Positions 17,376-26,244 of a DNA stretch of 64,000 bases are shown here, piece after piece. The notes under the pieces were generated by a model. It was given only the letters and a program-made list of their open reading frames with translations, was not told the origin of the DNA and did no database searches. The stretch is taken from NCBI GenBank assembly GCA_044426085.1, contig JAWXUU010000001.1, positions 62,001 through 126,000 on the forward strand. The letters run 5' to 3'. A program made the translations under genes and the position numbers. Numbering within the stretch: the first letter of the stretch is position 1; each line of letters starts with the position of its first letter. Source of the DNA: JAWXUU01 sp044426085. GTDB taxonomy: Bacteria; Bacillota; Clostridia; Christensenellales; CAMQZB01.

Positions 17376-17476
17376 TCCACCTCCACTGTTTCTTCAGATT
17401 CAAAATCACAGCCTTGAAACTCTTCATAATCTTGACTTTTGAATGTTTCTAACCATTCTTCCATTGTCATTTTCAT
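17372..17476 (-). CDS. Small acidic ORF, 34 aa
   Basis: ATG at 17474-17476 preceded by GGAGGGA. It encodes a very acidic peptide starting MKMTMEEWLETF and stops TGA inside the ATGA that starts the MutS/ArdC gene. It lies 10 bp after the stop of the large helicase gene. The strong ribosome-binding site and exact coupling at both ends suggest a real gene or a translational coupler. No family is recognised. Confidence 0.55.
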   Translation of the reverse strand: MKMTMEEWLETFKSQDYEEFQGCDFESEETVEVE

Positions 17477-17486
17477 CGCTTCCCTC

Positions 17487-20400
17487 CTATATGCTTAGTG
17501 AGCATTTTTTTGCATACATCTGAGTGTTTTGCCTATTCATTAGCTCTCTTTCAAGAGCTTCTCTTATACTTGACATAAAACTGATATCATGCTTCTTATC
17601 TGCATAAATTGATACGTCAATTCCCGTTTCAAGTCCCAATCTAATCTCTCGCATTTGCTCTGCATTAAACTGGCTATCTGAATACACTGAAATATCTAGT
17701 CCTGCCCTTTTTCCCGCTTCAATTTCATCTAGTTGCTCTTTTGTGAATTGCCCTTTAGGTTTGTTTTCCACATTGATAAGTGCTTCCACTTCTTTAAGCC
17801 TTACAAGTGATTGTTCAAACTCTTCTTGTTTATCAAAAGGCTTATCCACTGCAAGTTTGGCTGTCGACAGCTTGTTTTCTAGCTCCTCTAGCTTCACACG
17901 GGAAACTTCTTTTAGCTCTGGAATCTTATCTATTGCGTTATCTAGCCTAGTTAAATTTCCCGAGTCACTCGTTCCACGCTCAAACCTATATGTATGGTTA
18001 CCCTTTACAAGAACATCTATTGTGTTTTTCATTGCTTGATATTCACAAAGCAATTTGAATCCTTTATACCTGCCAATTTCCACAGCTTCTCTAGCTCTCA
18101 TGCAAGTTCTTGTTGCATCCATAAATGCTTCTCTTGCCTGCTCTTTTTCTGTGTATACCGTCTTGCCAATAGTGATACTGAAATCCGCTTCTTTATCAAG
18201 TGTTTTATAATGCTCAAGGTCAAGAGTTATTCGCTCGTATATGCTCGCATTCATTGCATGAGTTTGTGGATATTCTTTTAAAATGAAGTCTTGCAACCTG
18301 AACACTTCGTTCATGTGGTTATTTTTCAAAACTCTCAGTTTGTTTATCTTGATATCCAAATCCATTTTTTCTTTGATAAAAGGATTACCCGTAGCAAGCA
18401 TTTTGATTTCTGCATAAGTTAGTGATGCTTCATCGATATCATCTGCACTTCTAGCAATAGATTTTGAAGTCATAACTTGACTTATGAATCGTTGCTTACC
18501 TTCGATTATTTGATATGAATACGCATCGAAAGTATCTTTTGTCACATATCTGAAGATATGGACTTCTATATTTCTATTGCCTTGGCGAATAATTCTGCCC
18601 GCACGTTGCTCAAGGTCTGATGGTCTCCACGGACAATCAAGGTCATGTATTGCAACAAGCCTATCTTGAACGTTTGTACCCGCACCCATTTTCGCTGTTG
18701 AGCCTAGCAGAATACGAATCTTTCCATTTCTAACTTTTTCAAATAACGCATCTTTTTGCTTATCTGTTTTCGTCTCATGAATAAATGCTATTTCTTCTTT
18801 TGGTATGCCCTTTTCTATGAGCTTGTTTTTAACATCGTCATAAACGTTAAACGAGCCATCTGATTTAGGAGTTGATAAGTCTGAAAATATAAGCTGAGTA
18901 GTGTTTTCTATGCCGTGGATTGAATTTGGACCTGTACCTTCTTGCCAAATCTTGAAAACATTCTCAACGCACGCATTAACTTTAGTGCCATCACTATCGG
19001 GAAATTCAGGATTTAAAAGCCTTGCATCAAGTGCCAATTTTCTTCCATCGTTGGTTATTTTTAAGAGGTTGTCTTCAGTTGAATCCACTTCACGATTTCT
19101 AACAGCATCCGCTCTTTCTGCTAGTGCTTCTATTTCTCTTTTTTGAATTTCAGTAGCTTCAACAGAAACGTTGTGATATATCGCCTTAGGCACTGGAAGT
19201 TCCAACATATCCGCAGTTTTTATATCCGCTATTTCCCTAAAGGTTGTCATGAGTTCAGGCAAATTGAAGAACTTACTGAACCTCGTTTTAGTCCTGTAAC
19301 CTGTGCCTTCAGGTGCAAGCTCTATTGCCGAAACTGTTTCGCCAAAATTCGCTGCCCAACTATCGAAATGAGAGAGATTGAGTTCACGCAACCTCGCTGA
19401 TTGCAAATAGCGTTGCATGGTATACATTTCCACCATCGAGTTTGATATCGGTGTTCCCGTTGCAAAAACTACACCTCTGCCATTTGTGATTTCATCAAGA
19501 AAGCGACACTTCATGTATAGGTCACTGCTCTTCATTGCTTCTGTTTGAGCAATGCCACCAACGTTTGTCATCTTTGTGAAAAGGAATAGGTTTTTGTAGT
19601 TATGTGCTTCATCCACAAAGAGTTTATCCACACCAAGCTCTTCAAAGTTGATAACATCATCTTTTCTCGTTTGACTGTTGAGCTTTTCTAACCGTTCTTC
19701 AAGTTTTCGTTTTGTTCGCTCAAGTGCTTTGATTGAGGCTCTTTCACCCCTATTGCCTTTAAGCTCTATAATTCCTTGAATAACTTCTTCAATCTGATTG
19801 CTAAGCTCTCTTTCTCTTCGTTCAATCGACATTGGGATTTTCTCAAACTGAGAGTGTCCTATGATGATCGCATCGTATTCGCCAGTTGCTATTTTCCCCG
19901 TGAACTTCTTTCGATTTTTCGTTTCAAAATCTTTCTTTGTAGTCACGAGAATATTTGCTGTTGGGTATAGCTTCATATAGTCTGTCGCCCATTGGTCAAT
20001 CAAGTGATTTGGCACAACAAACATACTTTTATTACAAAGTCCCAACCGCTTTGATTCTTGAGCTGCTGCTATCATTTCAAAGGTCTTTCCTGCACCAACA
20101 ACGTGTGCAAGAAGTGTGTTTCCACCATACAAAATGTGGGCAACTGCGTCCTTTTGATGTTTTCTTAGCGATATATCATCGCTCATTCCAATAAAGTTCA
20201 GTTGGTCACCGTTGTACTCTCGTAGCTTCAATGCGTTATACTCTTCGTTATATTTGTTCACTAGGTATTCACGTCGTTTCGCATCTCTGAAAATCCAATC
20301 AATAAACTTTTCTTTTATCGCAGATTGCTTATCTCTTGCTATATCCGTTTCTTTTGCGTTCAGCACTTGTTTTTTATTGTTATCGGCATCATATACAGTA

Positions 20401-23400
20401 TCGAAAATCTTTACATCACGAAGATTGAGCGTATTTTCAAAGATTTTATATGCGTTCATTCTGCTTGTGCCGTACGTGCTTGTTGCAAGAACGTTGCCAC
20501 TGTCACTAGAAGCATTTGGTACTTTCCACTCGCCCGTAGTAGGATAGTAGTTGACGTCAATAGCGTTTCTGCCGTAGTATCCCGTTGAAAGCAAATCAAA
20601 TATGAATTCTTTATAATACTTAGGCTCTATCCACGTTGCACCCGCTCTCACAGATATTTCACTAGCTTCTAAATCCTTTGGTATTGCCTTGGTTAGTGCT
20701 TCCACATTGATTTTGTATTTATCATCCATGCTTGCAAAATATTTGGCATATGATAGCTTTACTCGCACATTACCACTTAAATATTCATCCGCTGTTTGAT
20801 ATACTTCATGCTCGCTATTGCTAGGAACAAGGAAAATAACTCCCTCAAACTCTTTCACAATCTCTTCTTTAGGTCTACCTACAAGCTGTGACATATACTG
20901 CAAATCAACTCTTGCTTTTTCTGCCATTGATAACGTTAATGCTTCAACTGATGTTTCCACGCTTGTCGCTAGCTTTTTTGCTTTGATAGTCCGCTCTGTA
21001 AACATCGCTGCTTTATGAAACAGCTTTTCATCTTGAGAATCTTTCTTTTCTAGTGAAGCAATCAAATAATAAGAACTATCTTCAAAGAATGCACTTTCGT
21101 TTGCTTTTAACGATATGAATCCATACTTCTTTACAAATTTATCGTAGGAATCATTCAATTCTCTTTGCTTGTTATCAATGCTTTCATCACTTCTTTCTTC
21201 AATCTGATAGTTAATCAAGTCACGCATTACCCTTCTGATTTCAACCATACCTTTTATGCGTTCTTGTGTCATTTTTGGCAAATTCGACTTAATCATTTCG
21301 CTATTTTGGCGAAAAAAAACCTCACCATTGATAATGGTATACGAATGATTTCTAACAGATGGGTCAGCAGGGATAGTTTCTACAACATCCTCGCCTTCAA
21401 CGGCGATCACTGGTTTGATTTCGCCTTTGATATATTTAATTGCTTTTTCCAACTGTTTTTCTAAACTAGCACCTTCAATAGGTTTGCAATTTGCTTGCAT
21501 TCCGTAAGGTCCAGTTTCCATTCGCATAGTACCCATTATCATGTGAGGGTTCTGTGCATAATAGCTATTTATTTCAATATCATTTTGGTCTACACCAAGG
21601 TGAATCCAATCTGCATCCGCTAGATTTTGCCGTTCACGCTTTTGCAAGAATATGATATCTGATGTTACTCGTGTTCCCGCTGCACTTTTAAAGGTGTCAT
21701 CAGGAAGTCTTATTGCTCCTAAAAATTCGGCTCGCTCGTTTATGTATGCTCTGAATTTCTCGGAAGTTTTATCCAGTGTGCCTTGCGAGGTTATGAATGC
21801 AATCACACCACTAGGTCTGACTTTATCTAGTGCTTTCGCAAAGAAATAGTCATGAATTTGAAAATTTTGCTTATCATATTTGCTATCTACAACTTTGAAG
21901 TCACCAAAAGGAACATTCCCTATCGCAACATCAAAAAAGTTATCCGCAAGTGTCGCTTTTTCAAATCCCGTTATTTGTATTTTTGATTTAGGATACAGCA
22001 GCTTTGCTATTCTACCTGACAAATCATCAAGTTCTACTCCATAAAAATTAGCTTTATCGAGTGATTTTGGCTTGCTTCCTATGAAGTTCCCCACCCCGCA
22101 ACTAGGCTCTAATATATTGCCTTTTTCAAGCCCCATATCCACGAGTGATTGGTACATTGATTTTATAACTACTGGAGGAGTATAAAATGCAGTAAGCGTT
22201 GATGCTCTTGCTAAGCTGTACTCTTCATCACTTAAAAGTTCTTTTAATTCTACATATTCATTCCCCCACTTGGTTTGGTCAAACGCTTCAGACAATCCAC
22301 CCCAACCGACATATTTCGACAAAATCTCTTGCTCTTCTGCTGTTGCTGTTCGGTTTTCATTTTCGCAAGTTTGAACCACCTTTATTGCAGCGATATTGTT
22401 TCGATATCTTTCTCGTGGTGTTCCCTCGCCCAGTTCATCATCAGTTATTTCAAAGTTCTTGACATTTGCAAGCTCCTGCTTTTTCAAAAGCTCTCTAGCT
22501 CTATCAATCTTTTCTATTGCCCACCCAACTGGCTCACTTCGCCAAATAGGAAAGCCTGTTCCCTCTTGGAATGTGATATCTCGTAAACTCGCCTGATAAT
22601 TCTTGACTTCTTCAAGCATATACATCCTATTTTCATAGGCAAATGTTGCACCGATATAGTTTGAATAATCTGATAATTTATCTATGTTTGAATCTACACG
22701 CAAATTTTCTTCGCCTTTATAATGCGACTCTATATAATCATTTATACGATTATCCCATTCTTGCTTATTCTTTTCGCAATCTTCCTTTTCTTCTTCTGAA
22801 AGCAGTTTATCTTCTTTTATTAATTGATTTATAAATTCTGATATCTTATTCCATCCAATGAGCTCCTTTTCTGTATCGCCATTGCTATGCACCTTTTCGA
22901 TTGTATATCCTTGGCTATTATAACTCTCATAGTATGTAGCGCCTTCTTCTGAATATACTTCAAATGGTTCTTCCATCTCTCCATATTCAAACTGCAAAAA
23001 CTCTTCGTTTGCTTCGTTTGATAAATTACGCTGAAAGAAAGTGTAAATTCTCTGTTTAGTGTCGCTATATCCACTGCTCATATAGAATATTTCTTCTAAA
23101 ACGTCTCGTGTGCATAATGTTGAGAATTGCTCATCACTTTGATTTGATAAAGCGCTTACTCCTATATTTTCTTCAAGCTCCTGATGTTCTTTCACTGGAA
23201 TAGGGAAAACATATTGCTCTATATATTTTTGGAGTTCATTATCATCAAGATAATTATCATGCTCAATCAGATGTTTTATTCGTGGAGTTATCTTATTCCA
23301 CGGCATGATTTCTCCTATATATTCTCTTACGGGGTACATATCCCCTGTTGTTTTTGCACCACTCTCTTCATAGTAATAAAGTTCCAATCCCTTAGGACTT

Positions 23401-24806
23401 GCATTTATACCAACTGAGCGTTTATTTCCAACTGGCATTGGTGAAAAACCAATATAGTTATATTCCTTCTTGACAAATTCAACTAACTCTTTTTTAGTAC
23501 CTAAAGTTGCGAACGCTTCCCGTATCCGCAGTTTTCCACCTTCAGTGCCACTTCCACGTTGTAATATAACATCAAGTTCACTGTTCGGGAATAACTCATA
23601 AATGTCTTTTTCTACCGCCCCAAAGCCAACAGCTTCCAAAAAGGAGAGCTGTTTGACTTCAAGTGGTATATTATCTTGAGGAGTGAATATGTCCGCACTA
23701 TCTTCTTTAACTTCTAGCTCATTTGAACGGTCTATTGATAAACTACTTCCGTGAGAACTACTTCTTCCGCTCTCGCCATTATGCTGTTCATCCCTTTCGT
23801 CCATGCTAGATTGTCGAGATCCTTCATCTCTTCTGTTATCTTCTCTTGCTCTTTCATTTGTGCTATCAACGTTTCCAACATCTGAATCGCTTGTTGATTG
23901 ACTGATTGCAGATATTTCGGCAATGTCCCGTTCCTCATCTCTCTTTGTAGCATTGCTTTCCTGTTCTCTTCCATGAATACTTTCCTCATCGCTCCGTACT
24001 TCCCGATGTTGTACTCTTGATTGTTGCTGTTTGTGAGGTTGGGTATCATTATCCCGTTCACTTCGCTGTATGTTATTTCTTTCATTGCTTTTCTCCTTAT
24101 TTCTTTCTAGTTGAATTGTCTTACCAATTCCAGTGAGTAAAAATTCACTCATCTCATTTTGAAGTTGAGCTACTTCCTCAATTTCATCTGCGTTGAACAT
24201 TTCTAGTCCATCAAAGGTGTATTCATCTACCAAAGGTATATCTAATCTTTCAAATACTGTGACTTCAACACTTTCTTTTATCACATTCTTGATACGCTGA
24301 TTCAAATCATTGTCGGGTAAGTCTGCGTATTCGATATCAACTGAAACATCAATAGCTTTTCTTATTACACTTTCAATCGAGTTATCAGTTCTTCCTTCAG
24401 TTCCAAATTCAAACTCTATGTAGCTAGTGATTGCTTTATTGTCATCCTCTTCCCTAGACCAAATTGGCACTGGAATTGAATTATTCTTTTCGTATGTGTC
24501 TGAGATATCAAAAAGATACTTATACGCATATTTTGAGCTAGTTTCAGCCTTATCAATAACGGCTATTCCCCATGCTCCACGCTTAACTTGTCTGCCAAAG
24601 TTTTCCTTCCACTCATCATACGTTAAAACTGCTGTTGCGTGGGGTTTTTGAGAGTAAATCAATAGCTTTTCATTAAAATCGCATTTATAATTTCTGCACG
24701 ATGATTTCAAAAACTTCATCCACTCATTCTTATCACCAGTGACTTCATCAAAAGCACTTGCAACAAGTTCATGAATTTCATCGTATTTCGCTTTACTGTT
24801 TGCCAT
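17487..24806 (-). CDS. Giant helicase / N6-adenine-methylase-like conjugative element protein
   Basis: The frame opens at 24860, but AAGGAGT precedes an internal ATG at 24806, giving 2,439 aa. Order: an ArdC-like N-terminal domain (~1-130), a charged low-complexity linker (~235-360), a VGWGGL motif (~835), an N6-methylase fold with motif I EPSCGVGNF (~900) and NVPF in place of NPPY (~962), then an SF2/SNF2 helicase with GAGKTFE (~1572), DEAH (~1732), GTPISNS (~1785) and the arginine-finger region GRIIRQGN (~2075). Such helicase-methylase fusions are common in large clostridial ICEs and plasmids and probably process or protect transferred DNA. Whether the methylase is active is unclear, given NVPF. 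Confidence 0.88.
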   Translation of the reverse strand: MANSKAKYDEIHELVASAFDEVTGDKNEWMKFLKSSCRNYKCDFNEKLLIYSQKPHATAVLTYDEWKENFGRQVKRGAWGIAVIDKAETSSKYAYKYLFDISDTYEKNNSIPVPIWSREEDDNKAITSYIEFEFGTEGRTDNSIESVIRKAIDVSVDIEYADLPDNDLNQRIKNVIKESVEVTVFERLDIPLVDEYTFDGLEMFNADEIEEVAQLQNEMSEFLLTGIGKTIQLERNKEKSNERNNIQRSERDNDTQPHKQQQSRVQHREVRSDEESIHGREQESNATKRDEERDIAEISAISQSTSDSDVGNVDSTNERAREDNRRDEGSRQSSMDERDEQHNGESGRSSSHGSSLSIDRSNELEVKEDSADIFTPQDNIPLEVKQLSFLEAVGFGAVEKDIYELFPNSELDVILQRGSGTEGGKLRIREAFATLGTKKELVEFVKKEYNYIGFSPMPVGNKRSVGINASPKGLELYYYEESGAKTTGDMYPVREYIGEIMPWNKITPRIKHLIEHDNYLDDNELQKYIEQYVFPIPVKEHQELEENIGVSALSNQSDEQFSTLCTRDVLEEIFYMSSGYSDTKQRIYTFFQRNLSNEANEEFLQFEYGEMEEPFEVYSEEGATYYESYNSQGYTIEKVHSNGDTEKELIGWNKISEFINQLIKEDKLLSEEEKEDCEKNKQEWDNRINDYIESHYKGEENLRVDSNIDKLSDYSNYIGATFAYENRMYMLEEVKNYQASLRDITFQEGTGFPIWRSEPVGWAIEKIDRARELLKKQELANVKNFEITDDELGEGTPRERYRNNIAAIKVVQTCENENRTATAEEQEILSKYVGWGGLSEAFDQTKWGNEYVELKELLSDEEYSLARASTLTAFYTPPVVIKSMYQSLVDMGLEKGNILEPSCGVGNFIGSKPKSLDKANFYGVELDDLSGRIAKLLYPKSKIQITGFEKATLADNFFDVAIGNVPFGDFKVVDSKYDKQNFQIHDYFFAKALDKVRPSGVIAFITSQGTLDKTSEKFRAYINERAEFLGAIRLPDDTFKSAAGTRVTSDIIFLQKRERQNLADADWIHLGVDQNDIEINSYYAQNPHMIMGTMRMETGPYGMQANCKPIEGASLEKQLEKAIKYIKGEIKPVIAVEGEDVVETIPADPSVRNHSYTIINGEVFFRQNSEMIKSNLPKMTQERIKGMVEIRRVMRDLINYQIEERSDESIDNKQRELNDSYDKFVKKYGFISLKANESAFFEDSSYYLIASLEKKDSQDEKLFHKAAMFTERTIKAKKLATSVETSVEALTLSMAEKARVDLQYMSQLVGRPKEEIVKEFEGVIFLVPSNSEHEVYQTADEYLSGNVRVKLSYAKYFASMDDKYKINVEALTKAIPKDLEASEISVRAGATWIEPKYYKEFIFDLLSTGYYGRNAIDVNYYPTTGEWKVPNASSDSGNVLATSTYGTSRMNAYKIFENTLNLRDVKIFDTVYDADNNKKQVLNAKETDIARDKQSAIKEKFIDWIFRDAKRREYLVNKYNEEYNALKLREYNGDQLNFIGMSDDISLRKHQKDAVAHILYGGNTLLAHVVGAGKTFEMIAAAQESKRLGLCNKSMFVVPNHLIDQWATDYMKLYPTANILVTTKKDFETKNRKKFTGKIATGEYDAIIIGHSQFEKIPMSIERRERELSNQIEEVIQGIIELKGNRGERASIKALERTKRKLEERLEKLNSQTRKDDVINFEELGVDKLFVDEAHNYKNLFLFTKMTNVGGIAQTEAMKSSDLYMKCRFLDEITNGRGVVFATGTPISNSMVEMYTMQRYLQSARLRELNLSHFDSWAANFGETVSAIELAPEGTGYRTKTRFSKFFNLPELMTTFREIADIKTADMLELPVPKAIYHNVSVEATEIQKREIEALAERADAVRNREVDSTEDNLLKITNDGRKLALDARLLNPEFPDSDGTKVNACVENVFKIWQEGTGPNSIHGIENTTQLIFSDLSTPKSDGSFNVYDDVKNKLIEKGIPKEEIAFIHETKTDKQKDALFEKVRNGKIRILLGSTAKMGAGTNVQDRLVAIHDLDCPWRPSDLEQRAGRIIRQGNRNIEVHIFRYVTKDTFDAYSYQIIEGKQRFISQVMTSKSIARSADDIDEASLTYAEIKMLATGNPFIKEKMDLDIKINKLRVLKNNHMNEVFRLQDFILKEYPQTHAMNASIYERITLDLEHYKTLDKEADFSITIGKTVYTEKEQAREAFMDATRTCMRAREAVEIGRYKGFKLLCEYQAMKNTIDVLVKGNHTYRFERGTSDSGNLTRLDNAIDKIPELKEVSRVKLEELENKLSTAKLAVDKPFDKQEEFEQSLVRLKEVEALINVENKPKGQFTKEQLDEIEAGKRAGLDISVYSDSQFNAEQMREIRLGLETGIDVSIYADKKHDISFMSSIREALERELMNRQNTQMYAKKCSLSI

Positions 24807-25139
24807 AAGTTTTACTCCTTTTCTAAAATTTTTTATCTGAACGCCATTTAAAAGACACAAGAAAAAATATTAAGGCTTGAGATAAGGCAAACTGGCACTT
24901 GAAAATTTCTGTAATGCTTTATCTTTGTGCCAGTGCAAGTCCCCCATTAAAATGGCTTTTTCGCCCTTGCCTTCTGCTTTATAAGTATCTAGTTAGTATA
25001 TATATAATATTCTTTCTTGTGTCTTTAAAATATCTTAACTCTATACTCTTATCTCTTGTTGGAAGTCCGTTGGACATCCTTTGGACTCTCGTTGGAAAAC
25101 GATTGGAAGTGCGTTGGAAATTTTCCAATCACACTTATT
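24807..25139. other. Non-coding control region: candidate oriT/origin with nested inverted repeats
   Basis: No gene is visible in 333 bp. A 22-bp inverted repeat (24851-24872 and 25005-25026, core AAAGACACAAGAAA) matches at 21 of 22 positions. Inside it a second inverted repeat, ACTGGCAC (24891-24898) and GTGCCAGT (24927-24934), could form a hairpin. The right third holds the 11-bp TTGGA array. The region separates the rep/par block from the long transfer operon, so it must also hold that operon's promoter; I could not fix one with confidence. Origin of transfer, origin of replication or both are possible. Confidence 0.5.
25059..25128 (+). repeat. 11-bp iterons: six TTGGA boxes plus a terminal palindrome
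   Basis: TTGGA begins at 25059, 25070, 25081, 25092, 25103 and 25114, exactly 11 bp apart. The last box is part of the palindrome TTGGAAATTTTCCAA (25114-25128). The spacing equals about one helical turn, so all boxes face one side of the DNA. The array ends 12 bp from the rep-like gene. This is the usual look of an initiator or partition-protein binding array. Confidence 0.75.
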
Positions 25140-25538
25140 TCACTCTAATTTCTTCACTCCATCTCGGCTCTCTAGGTATGACTTTTTCTTATATTTAGCC
25201 CACTTGGATTCAGAGCCTGTCAGCTGTGCTATCTCGCTCATGAAAATTGTTTTGTCATCCAAAATCTCAATCATTTTGAGGGACATAAAAACTTCTATTG
25301 CAGAATGCACTATCGAAACTTTTGTGCCAGTCACCGATGCCAGTGTCTGTTCGCTGTATGGAACTGTGTCCGTCAACATCAACCTGCCTTCCCTATCCAC
25401 GCTTTCACAAAGCAGCTTCAAATAAAACAGTATGTAATCTTTACCATCATCTAAATTCTCAACCACAACAATTTCTTTTCGTTTGAAGAAATCTTTGTGT
25501 AATTTTAGCCAGTAGTACCTTTCTTTTTCTATCGTCAT
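25140..25538 (-). CDS. Phage replisome-organizer-type replication protein (N-terminal domain only)
   Basis: 132 aa. It matches the N-terminal domain of phage replisome organizers (the DnaD-related winged-helix family): YYWLKLHKDFF near the start, then KDYILFYLKLLCESVD and VHSAIEVFMSLKMIEIL. Family members are usually about twice this length, with a C-terminal DnaD-like part missing here, yet the ORF has a normal start that overlaps the upstream RHH gene stop (25535-25538, ATGA). It may be a minimal origin-binding initiator. The TTGGA iterons lie directly downstream, supporting a local origin. Initiator activity is inferred from family and context. Confidence 0.75.
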   Translation of the reverse strand: MTIEKERYYWLKLHKDFFKRKEIVVVENLDDGKDYILFYLKLLCESVDREGRLMLTDTVPYSEQTLASVTGTKVSIVHSAIEVFMSLKMIEILDDKTIFMSEIAQLTGSESKWAKYKKKSYLESRDGVKKLE

Positions 25539-26047
25539 GTTAATTCTCCTTCTTCTCCCACTACGTTCTCAAGCAGATATATAATCATCTCACTTAGCGA
25601 CATCTCTGATTCTTGTGCTTTCTTTGTCGCTAGGCTTTTCAAACTTGGGCTGATACGCAACTCTAAACGTTCACTTCTTATTTCTTTACTTTTTGTGAAA
25701 CTGTACGTACGCTCTGTCCGTACAATCTCAACACCCTTATTGTCCGTACGTTTTGTACGTACGCTTGGTACTTCCATTTTGTCCGTACTTTCTGCCCGTA
25801 CATTCTGTCCGTACGATTTACTCTCTTTAGCTTCAGTTATTTGTGGTGAGTTGTTTTCTCTGATATGTTCATCATGTGGCTTTGGCTCACTCACTTCATC
25901 TTCTAAATGTGTCCGTACAGTTTGTACGTACAATTCTTCCTTTTGAGATGTACGTACCTCTTGTACGTACTTTTTATCACTTAGACTATTTTGAGAAGAA
26001 GTAAAAAAGTTCATAACAGGATTCTTTTTAAAATCTTTTTTTGCCAT
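25535..26047 (-). CDS. Ribbon-helix-helix protein with DNA-repeat-encoded linker (ParB/ParG-like partner of ParA)
   Basis: 170 aa. The C-terminal ~45 residues (from RLELRISPSLKSLATKKAQ) form an RHH DNA-binding domain. The first ~115 residues are polar, probably disordered, and contain scattered YVQ and VRT tripeptides. Those tripeptides are the translation of a 13-bp DNA repeat in three frames. Located between the small ORF after parA and the rep gene, it is a good candidate for the centromere-binding partner of ParA. Its start has only a weak ribosome-binding site (GGGATAG). Confidence 0.65.
   Translation of the reverse strand: MAKKDFKKNPVMNFFTSSQNSLSDKKYVQEVRTSQKEELYVQTVRTHLEDEVSEPKPHDEHIRENNSPQITEAKESKSYGQNVRAESTDKMEVPSVRTKRTDNKGVEIVRTERTYSFTKSKEIRSERLELRISPSLKSLATKKAQESEMSLSEMIIYLLENVVGEEGELT
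25703..25970. repeat. Phased 13-bp iteron array inside the RHH gene (GTACGTAC / GTCCGTAC)
   Basis: Octamers GTACGTAC, GTCCGTAC or GCCCGTAC start at 25703, 25716, 25742, 25755, 25781, 25794, 25807, 25911, 25924, 25950 and 25963, with a degenerate GGTACTTC at 25768. Every distance is an exact multiple of 13 bp, even across the 104-bp gap (8 x 13). Since 13 is not a multiple of 3, coding constraint cannot explain the phasing. Candidate centromere or initiator-binding array. Confidence 0.85.
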
Positions 26048-26064
26048 AGTCTATCCCTGCCTTG

Positions 26065-26244
26065 TCACTCTTGTGCTTCACATGGATTTACTATTGCCAG
26101 TTCTATATAAATACGCTCACGCACATCCATGCCACGATTGGCATACGCACTTGAGATACTTACAACTTCTATATTCTCGTTGTTTTGTAGGGTTTGTATG
26201 AAACGCTTGTTTTCATCTGCTTTTCCCATAATTCTTATGTTCAT
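26065..26244 (-). CDS. Small protein between parA and the RHH gene, 59 aa
   Basis: ATG at 26242-26244 overlaps the parA stop as ATGA, with GGAGG upstream inside the parA end; stop TGA at 26065-26067. It starts MNIRIMGKADENKRFIQTLQ and continues with ISSAYANRGMDVRERIYIEL, giving a mixed strand-helix pattern. I do not recognise the family. Position in a parA - small ORF - RHH - rep string suggests a partition or copy-control accessory. Coupling to parA and the good ribosome-binding site support expression. Confidence 0.6.
   Translation of the reverse strand: MNIRIMGKADENKRFIQTLQNNENIEVVSISSAYANRGMDVRERIYIELAIVNPCEAQE

Noticed and set aside
23732..24085. 117-aa minus-strand ORF in another frame inside the helicase gene
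   Set aside because: Lies over the low-complexity linker, where any frame stays open; no independent ribosome-binding site.
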